Shown: piece by piece, positions 31,219 through 41,241 of the stretch | Numbering within the stretch: the first letter of the stretch is position 1 | Layout: every line of letters begins with the position of its first letter | Origin: Gracilariopsis chorda | Taxonomy: Eukaryota; Rhodophyta; Florideophyceae; Gracilariales; Gracilariaceae | Direction of reading: 5' to 3' | DNA: 53,817 nucleotides | Assembly (NCBI GenBank): GCA_003194525.1 | Contig: NBIV01000349.1 | Location: forward strand, 1-53,817 | Notes under the pieces: model-generated | The model's input: the letters and a program-made list of their open reading frames with translations, nothing else | Told to the model about the DNA's origin: nothing | Databases searched by the model: none | Position numbers and translations under genes: made by a program

Positions 31219-32232
31219 TTACTGGTTTTTTGGGTGATCAAAGCTCTTGTCCTCCGCTCGTTCTTGTCTGCACGAGTGGCTGGGATCGCTCCATCCTTTC
31301 TTGCCGCACTTGAAGCATCTGTCATTCGTCCTGTAGTGAGCAATCTCTCCGCGTTTCATTGGTCCCCAAGATACAGCGTTGCCGTCTTTCGTAGGGCTGT
31401 AACCTTCCATATAGGTCCCTGCACTCTGGGAGTATTTTCCAACCTTATTCGTATTCTTCCTCGAGCTGTGCTCCTTTTGGGCGCTACTCTGTGACTCGCC
31501 TGCAAGCTTAAATGACATTTCAAGAGTTCTAGCATAGTCATATGCTGGCTGCATAGAAACACTTCCAGTTCGATCGATCGGTTCAGACGTTGGAAACTTC
31601 TCTGTAAGTTTACCCTTGTACGTCTTCGGAAGAATATTGAAGAAATAGATGTATGCTTCATTGGTCATTGTGCCACACAACGTTATGAGATCTTCAAATC
31701 GTGCAACATGCTCATCCATAGACCCATTCTCCTTCCAACGAAACTCCATAAGCTTCACTCGTGCAGTGGTCATCTCATTCGCAGGAACAAATTCCTCGAT
31801 CATGGCTCTCTCGAGCTCGTCCAGATTGGATGGCTTTCGAGCTTCTTTTTCTAGACGCAGCATCCCCGACGCCGCTTTATCTTGAAAATGGCATTCGGCA
31901 AGGTCCAGCATCTTGTTCTTTGAGTAATTGAATAATTTTCCATACTTCCTACTAGATTAAAAGAAACTAGTCACCTTTTCCGTCGTCCTGTCAGACGCAT
32001 TTCCCGAAAATGTCTGCACTGGAGGAGCTTTGAGCGATCCACCGGATGAATCAGAAGCGTTCCTCTGATCGTTCTGCTGCAATTGCGACTGCAAAGTCTC
32101 AATCGTTGAGATTTGAGTCTGCACCAATTTCTTCAACGCTTGAAGCTATTCGCTGAGCTGCTGTAGGTCTGAAGCCTCATTGACACCCTCTTCTTCTTGC
32201 GGTACACTTTGGCTACGGCTTGTACGAACCAT
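31219..32232 (-). pseudogene. E4 gag with atypical zinc knuckle
   Basis: ATG at 32232 opens MVRTSRSQSVPQEEE, then a stop after about 29 codons, a coiled-coil-like Gln/Leu stretch (about 32050-32150), another stop, and an open 230-codon frame (31911-31219). The latter contains a retrotransposon gag domain (FRWKENGSMDEHVARFEDL, YIYFFNILP). Near its C-terminus is CFKCGKKGWSDPSHSC, spaced CX2CX9HXC instead of the usual CX2CX4HX4C. E5 has the same spacing. Confidence 0.75.
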
Positions 32233-32270
32233 GATTCTTCAAGCGCTGTTTGTTCCTGTGAACGTACCTT

Positions 32271-32281
32271 AGATGCTACCA
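32271..32281 (-). other. E4 primer-binding site
   Basis: On the minus strand TGGTAGCATCT starts two bases inside the 5' LTR. It is identical over 11 bases to the PBS of E5 and over ten to that of E6. Confidence 0.7.
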
Positions 32282-32283
32282 AA

Positions 32284-32481
32284 TGTAAGAGTAGGCTCTT
32301 ACCAAAACAAAACTGACTTTACAACTGGAGGCTAACCCTCTTAGTACTTCAAACAATCTAAACGTTCTGCTCTTATACCACAGAAGACGTCCGTTCTTGA
32401 ATGTTTGAATCTGAATTCAAACATTCACGACCATTCGAATAAATGCAATGTGAAAGTTCGTACTACAATGATTCTATTACA
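32284..32481 (-). repeat. E4 5' LTR
   Basis: The 198-bp partner of 27524-27721. Flanked by TGAGA at 32482-32486. Confidence 0.93.
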
Positions 32482-34658
32482 TGAGATCGCTGCAGAGCTG
32501 CAATTCAGATTTAGAGCTATGCAAAAGTGAAACAAGGGTAGTTTATCTGGCTTCAACGATGAGAATTCGGGCTAGATGGTCTTTCTCGACTTTTGCCATT
32601 TGCCTACCTTCTGGACTCCCATTGTCGATTTTCACCTTCACTTTTTCTGCTAGGTTACTCCAAAACGACGCGAACACACCATGCAGTTCGTGATCTTGGG
32701 ATAAGGTGACATGAATCGTAGTATCTGATTCGTTTTGTGCTATTCCGGCATCCCATCGTCTCTCCTTTTCATCAGACTTCGCAGACGTTTTCTCGTTCTT
32801 CATTTCCTGTTTCCAATGTAGAAAGCTTCTACAGAGATGAGCGTGTTAAGTTTTCTACAGGCAAACAATGTAGAAGATCGCCGTCAGGAGCCTACGAAAG
32901 TAGGGAAAGTTCTCAAAAATGTAAAAAAAAAGTGGCGCTTTTTGCAATGCCCAAATCGATGGTTATCGCTGCTACATATCTTTTATGTCGCGCTGACGTG
33001 GCAGCTTTAGAATGGAGAAACGAGTGCAGTTTACTGACTCCGGTGATTTATTGTACGGGATGCGGAATAGAGCGCGATGGTTGGCTGTGGCAGGACCTGA
33101 AGTGACACGAGCACGTGCTCTCTGCGCCATGGCACGCCTCTCCTGATTCTGCATTCTTATTGCTTCAGAGGCGGCTGAATCCCCTACGTCGAATACACTG
33201 CATGGTTTAGCCCTTTCCCCCTGGTGTTGGTCAGCACGCGCTGCTTATTCCGGTACCAAAGAAATCTTTTTCTGCGTTCCTTAAAATACCAGTGAAATTG
33301 TTTGGCTACATGGAGGGTTTCCATGTGGTACCTATCCGGATTTAAAACTTTTTTTTTAAGAATGAAAAATCTACTGAAGGATATTGATAAAGTTGCTAGC
33401 GATAATGAATATCCAGACGAAAAATGTTTACGTTCTGAAAATTTGAGTTTAGAAACTTCTGTGTCGGTTTGAATGTTGTCAACATCTTGCATCTGTGCGA
33501 ATCCATTTTTAACCGTGCATTGTTTGTATTGTACTTTTTCTGCTTGTGTACGCAATGCAAGATTCATATAATTAAGTCAAACTGGTGTCGTTCTAATGCT
33601 ACTTCTCGCCCGTTGAAGGCGTAATTAATTGGGTACTACGCTTTGCTGAATTTTGAAGAGAGCGGAAGGCCATCGAACTGTAAAGCAATTGTATTGTGTT
33701 GTGTTGTCTAACACCTCCACTTTTCGTTCCGGTGAACGAACCTTCGTACTGCGACGAAAACCTGTAGCACACCCACGATTGTACTCTTCGTATTCATCGA
33801 CATTCTGCTACACACAGCATCATGCGTGCAAGGCATGAGATGCTTGAAAAACGACAGAAACAGTTGAGAGTTCTAAGAGACGAATTTCGTCACAATATCT
33901 CACTGCACCAGTTTCCGCTTTTTGTGGCTTATATAACTCAATTTTCGTTACGAACGGGTAACCCTGTTTTGAGAACAAGTTAACAAGTTTGAAAACATAT
34001 AGACGTATATTTGCTATGATCAACGACTTTAACACTTTCTAAGAGGTTGTGGTTTATTCTTGTAAACTCAGACACTGCCAAGTCCGGGAGGACACGTAAC
34101 GCATCCAGCCGTGGGTATCAGGGCTGGAGCATTCTTGGTCACTAAATTGGTACACCACGTAACGGCTAACATTTAAAGGCCGTGATTGGACGATGTAGTC
34201 CACTTTCGAGAATAAGCATATGCGCAACGTACACTCACGGGATGAGTGATGGTTGACCTCCCTATCTAGCTAAAAGTACCGAGATTGCGCTTTTGCGTCT
34301 GGAGAATGATGCACGCGCCGGACGAGGTGCTCGTGTGCGATCTCGGCCGTCCATCCTCGTTTGGAGTGGGTGCACGCACGCTGCGGTGCATTGTAATGGA
34401 CAATGTTAGGTACTGTAGGGAGGTACTAAAAACACACTGCCACGAAGGCGACGAATGTCTGAAAGGCAGAGGGGAACCGCTTTTGTTCGCGCACAAATTG
34501 CAACAGAGAGGACTGCGAGCGCAAGCCCCGCGATAAGCAACATTTATTTGAGTCATTAGACATAGATCATAGCCTAAAGTTATAGATAAATTATCACGAC
34601 AAAGTTGAACAGACATCTACTGATATTGAACTAATCTTGGAACCCTGTACTGTTAAAA
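32482..34658. other. 2.2-kb stretch between E4 and E5, no recognised gene
   Basis: Contains three longer minus-strand ORFs: 32543-32803 (86 codons, charged start MKNEKTSAKSDEKERR), 32972-33154 (60 codons, basic start) and 33184-33567 (127 codons, ATG start, basic C-terminus with FKERRKRFLWYRNK). I recognise no domain. They could be exons of a decayed gene that E4 entered at 32482, or chance ORFs. From 33600 to 34650 I see nothing beyond short ORFs. Confidence 0.4.
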
Positions 34659-34862
34659 TGTAACACAGAAGACAGCCTACAAGCCAAGTCACGCCAGAAC
34701 ACCGTGATAGGCTTGTACCTGTCATGTTCACAGACAGTAGCTAGCTTGTAGCGTAGTCGTAGAAGTCTCTAGACTGCTACAAGAACTGTATAAAATGAGC
34801 GTCAGATGATCTTCCCCTTCATTTGTAGAAGGTCAGACTTCATTCACCATCACTACGTTACA
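34659..34862 (+). repeat. E5 5' LTR
   Basis: 204 bp, TGTAACAC ... GTTACA, with a core promoter TATAAAATGAGCG near 34790. Flank TAAAA. Confidence 0.93.
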
Positions 34863-34864
34863 TT

Positions 34865-34876
34865 TGGTAGCATCTG
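34865..34876 (+). other. E5 primer-binding site
   Basis: TGGTAGCATCTG begins two bases after the 5' LTR, in the standard place. It matches the E4 PBS over 11 bases. Confidence 0.7.
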
Positions 34877-34924
34877 CATTTCGATCCCCTCTCGTCCACA
34901 GTTTTCAGTCCTGCTACTACCAAG

Positions 34925-35450
34925 ATGGCCCCCGGAAGCGAGACTTGCTCCAGAGCACGCCTCGGTGCACACACAGCCAGCACAACGTCCCGTACCGCAA
35001 ATCCGTCTCCTCAAAACGGTGCAACCGGACATCAGCCATCCGCCGCTCCGTCCCCAATGCACCAGTCGACCGCCGAATTGCCGCCTACGGATGACGCAGC
35101 TGGTGAGGTTTAAAAATATTTCCGCACGATCTATATCTCGGAGAAATGGAACGATGCGCGCTCTTCCGACCCCAAGTAATCCAAATTTTCTCACACACAC
35201 AAAGAATCGCGGAAGAAGAACGCATATTCAACGCATTCAGACCCCAGTCTGATCGGTAAGGATCCCAATGCTGTTTCCTGGGGACCAGCCGACGTACGAA
35301 ACGCTGTCGAGAATGGTGTGTATCGCGCCAACGATCGCTGCATGAAATGTGGCAAGAAGCCTTGGAGCGACCCTCGTCACCCTTGCCGCAACACTGTGGC
35401 TGATGCCGCCGCCCAGGGCCCACCGAACCACTGGGCAAAAAACTAGGAGC
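34925..35450 (+). pseudogene. E5 gag remnant
   Basis: Starts with ATGGCCCCCGG and a Ser/Thr/Pro-rich frame (62 codons, stop at 35113). It soon jumps, with frame changes, to the C-terminal part: DPNAVSWGPADVRN and a knuckle CMKCGKKPWSDPRHPC with the same CX2CX9HXC spacing as E4. The capsid region that spans about 200 codons in E4 is absent, pointing to an internal deletion around 35110-35230. Confidence 0.7.
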
Positions 35451-35478
35451 TTCGCACACAAGTGCGAATCCAAGCAGT

Positions 35479-35868
35479 TTGACGGCTCCACTGAAGCTCT
35501 CAGACATCGACACTGCTTCCAATGGTGAAATGATCTACGAAGGTGCCTTGAATGGCCATAAGGTTGCCATCCACCTCGATCCTGGAGCCTCTCACGCTTT
35601 TATGTCACTGAACTCGGCTCGTCTCTGCCAACTTTCTCTCAGCGCTTCCGCATTCCCATTTAATGAACTTGGCAACAATTCAACAGTTCCTATTCTCTTC
35701 GAGATACGAACGCACATCTCCCTCGAGGACTTGTCTATTTCGGTTTCGGTCTACGTTATCGAGATGAATGACGAGGATAACGGTCTACCATTGGTAACTG
35801 CAGGTCGAGAATGGCTTCGTTCTGCTAGCCCGCACGTCGACTGGAAGACCTATAACCTTATAGTGTAG
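35479..35868 (+). CDS. E5 aspartic protease domain
   Basis: A 129-codon open frame with the retropepsin active site HLDPGASHAFM, Pro replacing the Thr/Ser of D-T/S-G, and the later LPLVTAGREWL (normally the ILG region). The substitution probably abolishes activity. In E4 the equivalent site reads D-S-Y-A. It sits between knuckle and RT as expected. Confidence 0.7.
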   Translation: MTAPLKLSDIDTASNGEMIYEGALNGHKVAIHLDPGASHAFMSLNSARLCQLSLSASAFPFNELGNNSTVPILFEIRTHISLEDLSISVSVYVIEMNDEDNGLPLVTAGREWLRSASPHVDWKTYNLIV

Positions 35869-35928
35869 CGCGCAAACAGTTCAAGGTTCAATGTTCTTAA
35901 TCGACAACTGACGCCCTCCCAGGCCCGC

Positions 35929-37580
35929 GTGGAGGAGCCCACTATCCCAACTGTGTCCTACAAACGCCTTCGTCGAATTGCAAAGCAGAACGGATGCGAA
36001 CTGTATGCTTTGCACTTACGCCCGTATTCTTCCGTCAACTGCCACCCTGAATTGGCCTCCATAGTCGACGAGTTCCGAGAAGTCTTTAAAGAGGAAGTAC
36101 CGTATGATCTTCCTCCTCAGCGGGAACAGGACTTCGAGATCAACCTGAAACACGACCAGCCACCTCCCGTACGGCCGGTCATTTGGCTTTCAAACGAAGA
36201 GCTCAATCTCGTCCGCAACAAATTGGAAAAGCTCCTCAGCAAAGGACTCATCCGCCCATCTTCTTCTCCATTTGGTGCACCAGTTTTCTTCGTGAAGAAG
36301 AAGTCGGGACTGCTACGCATGGGGTGTGACTATACAGGTCTCAACCGAATCACCATTCCAGACGCCACGCCAGTCCCTCTCATTGACGAAGCACTAGACC
36401 GGGTCGCTGGAGCGAAGATATGTTCCCAGATAGACCTCGTGGGGGCCTATCATCAGATGCGAATTAAGGGAGAGGAATGCCACAAAACTGCCATTCGCAC
36501 TCGCTTCGGTTCTTTTGAGTGGCGAGTGCTCTGCTTTGGGCTTTGCAACGCCCCGGCCGCCTTCTCTCACCTAATCCCCTCCATTCTGAAACACCTCAAT
36601 GTTCGCTGCCTCGTCCTGTATATCGACGATATTTTGGTGTACAGCACGACAATCGAAGACCACAAAGATCACCTCCGAGAGGTCTTTGCCGCTCTAAAGA
36701 GACACCAACTATACGCTAAGCTCAGTAAGTTTGCGTTTGGTGTAACAGAAGTGGATTTCTTGGGCTTTCATGTTTCGGACAAGGGTGTTTCTACTCGGGA
36801 ACGTCTAATTTCATCTATCCGAGGATGGCCTTCACCAACCACACTCCGCCATGTTCAGCAGTTTGTTGGCCTCGCTAACGTCTATCGTCGTTTCGTCAAA
36901 GGTTATGCTTCTATACTACAGCCTATCACCGATGTCATCCGCAAACACGCGTTCGAGTGGTCTACAGAGCAAGACCGAGCCTTTGCCGAGATCAAAACCG
37001 CATTGACCACTGCACCCGTTTTGGCTCACGCCGATCCGGATAAGCACTTTGTTCTCGCCACGGACGCATCGAAGTACGCTGTTGGAGCAATGCTTTCTAA
37101 AGACGGACACCCAATTGCATTCATGTCGCACCGCTTGTGGGCAACATAATCGAACTGGGAAACTGGCAGTCAGGAATTGCTGGCTGTGATGATTGCTTGA
37201 CGAACTTGGGGCCCCTATCTTCGTGGAAGATATTTTACTCTGCTCACTTATCACGACCCAATCTGGTTCCTTCAGTGGAAGAGTTAGTTGAACAGGAGGC
37301 AGTGTCGTTGGCTTGACGAAATCCAAGAATACAGCTTCCACGTCAGGCATATTTGCGGAAAGAAGAAAGTTGTACCTGACACTCAGCCGCAGACCCGAAC
37401 ACACTCCTCTGCAGCTCCACTCGCTTTCCGTATGCATGCCGGGGTTGCACGATCGCATTCGTGCGACCTCCGCCCCGGATCCCTTGGCCACGGAATTGCG
37501 TTCGCATCTCAGAGACAGTTCGCAGTCCACTCCCGCCCTTCTACTCCGCTCAATAACCAACTTAAAGCTCATCGATGATC
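35929..37580 (+). pseudogene. E5 reverse transcriptase and RNase H
   Basis: RT is open to 37149 (406 codons): PPQREQDFEI, PVFFVKKKSGLLR, LNRITIPDATPVPL, SQIDLVGAYHQ, CFGLCNAPAAF, catalytic YIDDILVYS near 36625, VDFLGFHVSDKG, FVGLANVYRRF. RNase H begins at FVLATDASKYAVGA. A TAA at 37147 then interrupts, and further RNase H sequence continues with stops and frame changes (QELLAVMIA, LTYHDPIWFLQ, IQEYSFHVRHICG). RT itself looks catalytically complete. Confidence 0.85.
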
Positions 37581-37647
37581 TCTTTTACTGGGCGAGAACC
37601 TCCTCTTTGAGGTTTTATATCCCTACACCAAACTGCAATCCGAGTTA

Positions 37648-38538
37648 ATGGATTACTTTCACGGAGTGGGACACCTGATTGCTGATAAAACCTACTGCTC
37701 GGCTGTGCGAAGCGTCTACAAGCCGCAGGTGTATGGAGATATACTTCGATTTGTGCGCAATTGTCGCCATTATCAGTCTAACAAGTCGTCCATGACTTGC
37801 CCGAAGGGCTTACTGAAGCCCCTACCGATCCTGACTCGTTGTTGGGAGATAGTCACATTTTACTTTCTGACTGAAATTCCCCGTTCCTACTCCGGACACG
37901 AGGCCATCCTCGTCTTCGTCGAGAAGCTTTCTAAATATGCTATCTTCGTTCCGACCAAGAGGGATGCAACGGCGAAAGACACTATGGCTCCTTTCGACGC
38001 ACATCTTTTTTCAAAGTACGGTGTACCTCACACTCTCGTTTCTGATCGCAATCCCAAGGGCAGGTTCCGATTTTCGCGATCTCTTATGCAACTTCTCAAT
38101 GTGAGGTGCAATATTTCTTCTGCTGACCACCCGCAGACTGACGGACAATCGGAGAACATGATTTGTACCCTCTCGTCCATGCTCCCTACCTTCATTCAAT
38201 CTTCGCAATCCGACTGGAACCGCCTTTTGTGGACTCCCGAATTCGACTACAACGCTTCTCGCCACGGCAGCACACGACGTGCACCATTTGAAGTCATTCT
38301 AGGCTTAATTCCCTATACGCCAGTCACCAGGTCTCCTCAGCTCTGCACAGAACTCTCCGAAGAAGCTCTTAACTACATTGATCTTCGCAAGGCATTCATT
38401 GCAATGGCCAGAGATAATTTGGCTACCGCAGTGTCGAAGCAAAAGTTTTACGCTGAGAGAACTCGCGCAGACGTCTCGTTTGAAGTTGGAAACTTATTTC
38501 TCCTCTACGCAGACAATCGTTTTCTTACACGACGCTGA
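37648..38538 (+). pseudogene. E5 integrase, catalytic Asp lost
   Basis: A 296-codon frame. The zinc region is partial: CRHYQSNK where E4 has CQECQFNK, so the second Cys is Tyr. In the core the first catalytic Asp is Tyr (VTFYFLTEIP against the usual DF), the second Asp is kept (LVSDRN) and the Glu is kept (TDGQSENM). The frame ends before the C-terminal chromodomain, which follows in another frame. Confidence 0.8.
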
Positions 38539-38595
38539 AGTCTCCCGAAGAAGTGGCATCCACGTTTTATTGGCCCATTCCGCATTCCTAAAGTA

Positions 38596-38931
38596 TTGTC
38601 GCCAGTTACCTACCGCATTGAACTATCTGTCACCATGCACCGAGCTCATGATGTTTTTCGTGTTTCGAAACTGAAACTATTGCACACTAACCAGCAGGGC
38701 CCACTGGATATTGTCATTAGCAACGATGGAACGGTTGAACAAAAAGCTTGCGCCATATTGGATAAAAAGAAGTTTAATCGCCAAGTTATTAACCTGGTCC
38801 ACTTCGTAGGAGAAGCTCGCGAGGACGCAGTTTGGCTTCCTCGAACTTCGCTTTCGAATTGCAAGGAACTGCTGGCATCTTTTCAAAACTCTAAGACTTT
38901 GCTGGGACAGCTTCAGCCAACAACGGGGTGA
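38596..38931 (+). pseudogene. E5 integrase tail with chromodomain
   Basis: Continues the integrase in a shifted frame: MHRAHDVFRVSKLKLL, the pre-chromodomain segment, then NLVHFVGEAREDAVWLP and SNCKELLASFQ, aligning by eye with E4's chromodomain. The stop lies at the PPT directly before the 3' LTR. Confidence 0.75.
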
Positions 38932-38932
38932 G

Positions 38933-39136
38933 TGTAACACAGAAGACAGCCTACAAGCCAAATCACGCCTGAACACCATGATCATCTTGTAGCTGTCATG
39001 TTCAAAGACAGTAGCTAGCTTGTAGCGTAGTCATAGAAGTCTCTAGAATGCTACAAGACCTGTATAAAATGAGCGTCAGCTGACCTTCCCCTTTATTTGG
39101 AGAAGGTCAGACTTCATTCACCATCACTACGTTATA
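38933..39136 (+). repeat. E5 3' LTR
   Basis: 204 bp, partner of 34659-34862. The last bases are TA instead of CA. Flank TAAAA. Confidence 0.93.
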
Positions 39137-39621
39137 TAAAACATTCTGATACCATCCAAAACGTAACAACAATACTGGATAGATATCAATTCATCCGTAT
39201 CTCCCAGAGCGCAGAAGCATCTTTTTTGGAATGTATCCAATTGCTACAGCTGCAATTTGTGATTTCAGGAGTTGCCCAACATTCAGAATGTCTTCGTGAG
39301 CCATTTCCTTTCCAAGGTCTTGCATCACAGACCCTTTCACATCGAACTTGAGAACCTTCGCCCATCGTATTACAATGACCATTTGGACAAACCTAGTGAG
39401 CGGTCGAAGCCCGTTGACGCGGTCTGGCCAAGTAGTCAAATGTGGTGTGAAAAATATTCACAACGCATTTCGCGCAGCGATTTTTGGACAAAAATAGGTG
39501 AACCATACTGCGCTTCTGCGCTTCATGTATGAATCGAACAGAAAGCAAGATATCACGCAGGTTTGGAATACTTTGACCATAACATATTGTCAAAACAGAA
39601 GTGCGTGAAAAGACGCTTTCT
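39137..39621. other. spacer between E5 and E6, no recognised gene
   Basis: 485 bp with short ORFs (86 codons at most) on both strands and no recognisable domain. The base next to 39621 was joined to 46635 before E6 inserted. Confidence 0.5.
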
Positions 39622-39866
39622 TGTTGGTGGTGACTTCCTCTTGGTTCTATTGCCCTTTCGGGATTCTAGAGCCTCTTTTATATTGATTCGATTAACTCAA
39701 AACCTCGCTAAAATAGTTAATCTCACAGTAGCCTCTAACGCGAGGAGCTACAAATATCTACTACTTGACATATTTCGAAACACTGAATTGTTTCGTAATC
39801 TCTGACACAACACAATTCCATGTTGTCTTACGACAGAACTGTCAGGCTCGCGCAATCATTTCATCA
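39622..39866 (-). repeat. E6 3' LTR
   Basis: 245 bp, TGTTGGTGG ... TTTCATCA on the plus strand. Gives the unbroken version of the site where E7 landed in the other LTR (CTCACAGTAGCCTCTAACG). Confidence 0.93.
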
Positions 39867-40033
39867 GCCTCTCCTTGCGCGTGGTTGACAGTGCTGAGCT
39901 TCAGTCGTTGACAGTTCAAATCATGCTGGTGCACTGGCAAAGGCTTAATGAACACGTCTGCAATCATTTCAGATGTCGGACAGTACTTCAAAACTATATC
40001 GCCTTGCTCCGCAGCATTTCGTGCAAAGTGATA

Positions 40034-41240
40034 TCACAACTCAACGTGCTTCGGTTTCCTCTCTCGTGCAATCCAGTGCAGTACACCAGTGTTATATTCC
40101 ATTACTGTCGTAGGTCTACTCTGAACATTCATTCCTAGTTCAGAAAGAATTGCTCGGAGCCATTTGACCTCTTTCACGCATTCAGAAAGTGCAATGTACT
40201 CTGTTTCGGTACTTGACATGGCAATGGACCGCTGTTTCAGAGTCTTGCACAACACGGGTGTGCCATCAAGAAACAAACAGAATCCTGAAGTAGATTTCCG
40301 GTCCACATCATCAGCAGCCCAGTCCGAATGAACGTACGCAGTTAGAGGTGAGTCACTGTCTCCATCGTCAGCACAGATGGTGAGTCCCATGTCCAGCGAC
40401 CCATTCAAGTAACGAAAAACTGTCTTCACTCCCCTCCAGTGGTTGATTGTTGGTCGAGCTTGAGCACGAGCAAGTGTATTCACAGCATAGCTGATATCCG
40501 GCCTCGTCCGTCCAGCCAAGTACATCAGTGTCCCTACGGCCTCCTGATAGAGAACAGTAAAGGATATATGCTCTCCCTGCAAAAGATCACCCGGCTTTGC
40601 AGCGGAAGACATTGGGGTTGGAGCAGCCTTCGATTCATCCATATTGAAACGCTGCAGTATCTCTGACGTAAAGGCCTTCTGGCGTAGTAAAACAGACTGC
40701 TCTCCTCGCTCCATGTGAACCCCAAGAAAGCTAGCAGCCTTATTATCGGTTTTAATCTGAAAGGACGTTTCCAAGTCCGACTTCACCTTCCGCATCACAC
40801 CGTCATCGTTACCCATGAGTAGCATATCATCAACATAGACGACTATCCACACTGTGCTTCTTCCAACATCATGATAAAGAAGCACTCGTCTGACTTTAGC
40901 GCATGAAACCCAAGGTTAATCAGCCTTGATGTCAACAGTTTGCCCAATATAGAGTTGGATTGCTTCAGTCCGTATAGGGACCTTTTCAGCTTCAGAGCTT
41001 CACCGGTTCCAAGTCCAAACTGTACGCCTTGTGGGGAACGCATACAGACTGGATCTATATCTTGCATCGAGCCATTCAAGAACGCAGATTTCACATCAAG
41101 CGGTTGAATGCTTTAGCCATGTTTGACTGCCAGAGTCAGTGCAATCCTCACTGTTTCAAAGTTGACAACCGGGGAGTATACCTGTTGAACTGCACGTTGC
41201 TGGCATCCCTTTGCAACGAGGCGCGCCTTGAATCTTGCAA
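40034..41240 (-). pseudogene. E6 reverse transcriptase and RNase H
   Basis: After the stop at 41242 the RT continues, broken, with RFKARLVAKG, YSPVVNFETVRIALTLA and LDVKSAFLNG, then a 83-codon frame (41094-40843: KLKRSLYGLKQ). The frame 40885-40034 holds catalytic YVDDMLLMG, FLGVHMERG, GTLMYLAGRTRPDI and RNase H (HSDWAADDVDRKSTSG, SSTETEYIALSE). Motifs are those of Ty1/copia RVT_2 and RNase H. It ends at KPKHVEL, a normal place for copia pol. Confidence 0.85.
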
Positions 41241-41241
41241 T

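Larger units (their letters stand above)
27524..32481 (-). mobile_element. E4: Ty3/gypsy chromovirus-like element with TGAGA TSD
   Basis: LTRs 27524-27721 and 32284-32481 (198 bp each; six differences by hand, about 97% identical), starting TGTAAGAG and ending CTATTACA on the plus strand, with the 5-bp duplication TGAGA at 27519-27523 and 32482-32486. Minus-strand order: PBS, gag with an unusual zinc knuckle, protease remnant, RT-RNase H (494 open codons), a gap, integrase with a C-terminal chromodomain (410 open codons), PPT AAGAGAGGGTGAT, 3' LTR. The youngest-looking retroelement here by LTR identity, yet it carries stops in gag, protease and RNase H. Confidence 0.95.
34659..39136 (+). mobile_element. 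E5: Ty3/gypsy chromovirus-like element with TAAAA TSD
   Basis: LTRs 34659-34862 and 38933-39136 (204 bp each, 16 differences by hand, about 92% identical), each with a TATAAAA box. The left copy ends GTTACA, the right GTTATA (terminal CA lost). The duplication TAAAA is at 34654-34658 and 39137-39141. Order: PBS, shortened gag, protease, RT, RNase H remnant, integrase, chromodomain, PPT (ACGGGGTGAG), LTR. Domain sequences and zinc-knuckle spacing show it is a relative of E4. Most of gag's capsid region is missing. Confidence 0.95.

Noticed and set aside
32284..32481. Repeat-induced point mutation (C-to-T) in LTR pairs
   Set aside because: The few differences between E4 LTRs include transversions and show no consistent C-to-T bias by eye.
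34266..34616. ORFs on both strands near 34.4 kb
   Set aside because: Overlapping frames on opposite strands with no domain; likely chance ORFs.
34853..35522. Minus-strand ORFs of 115 and 145 codons
   Set aside because: They are shadows of the E5 gag region on the plus strand, where the knuckle motif reads clearly.
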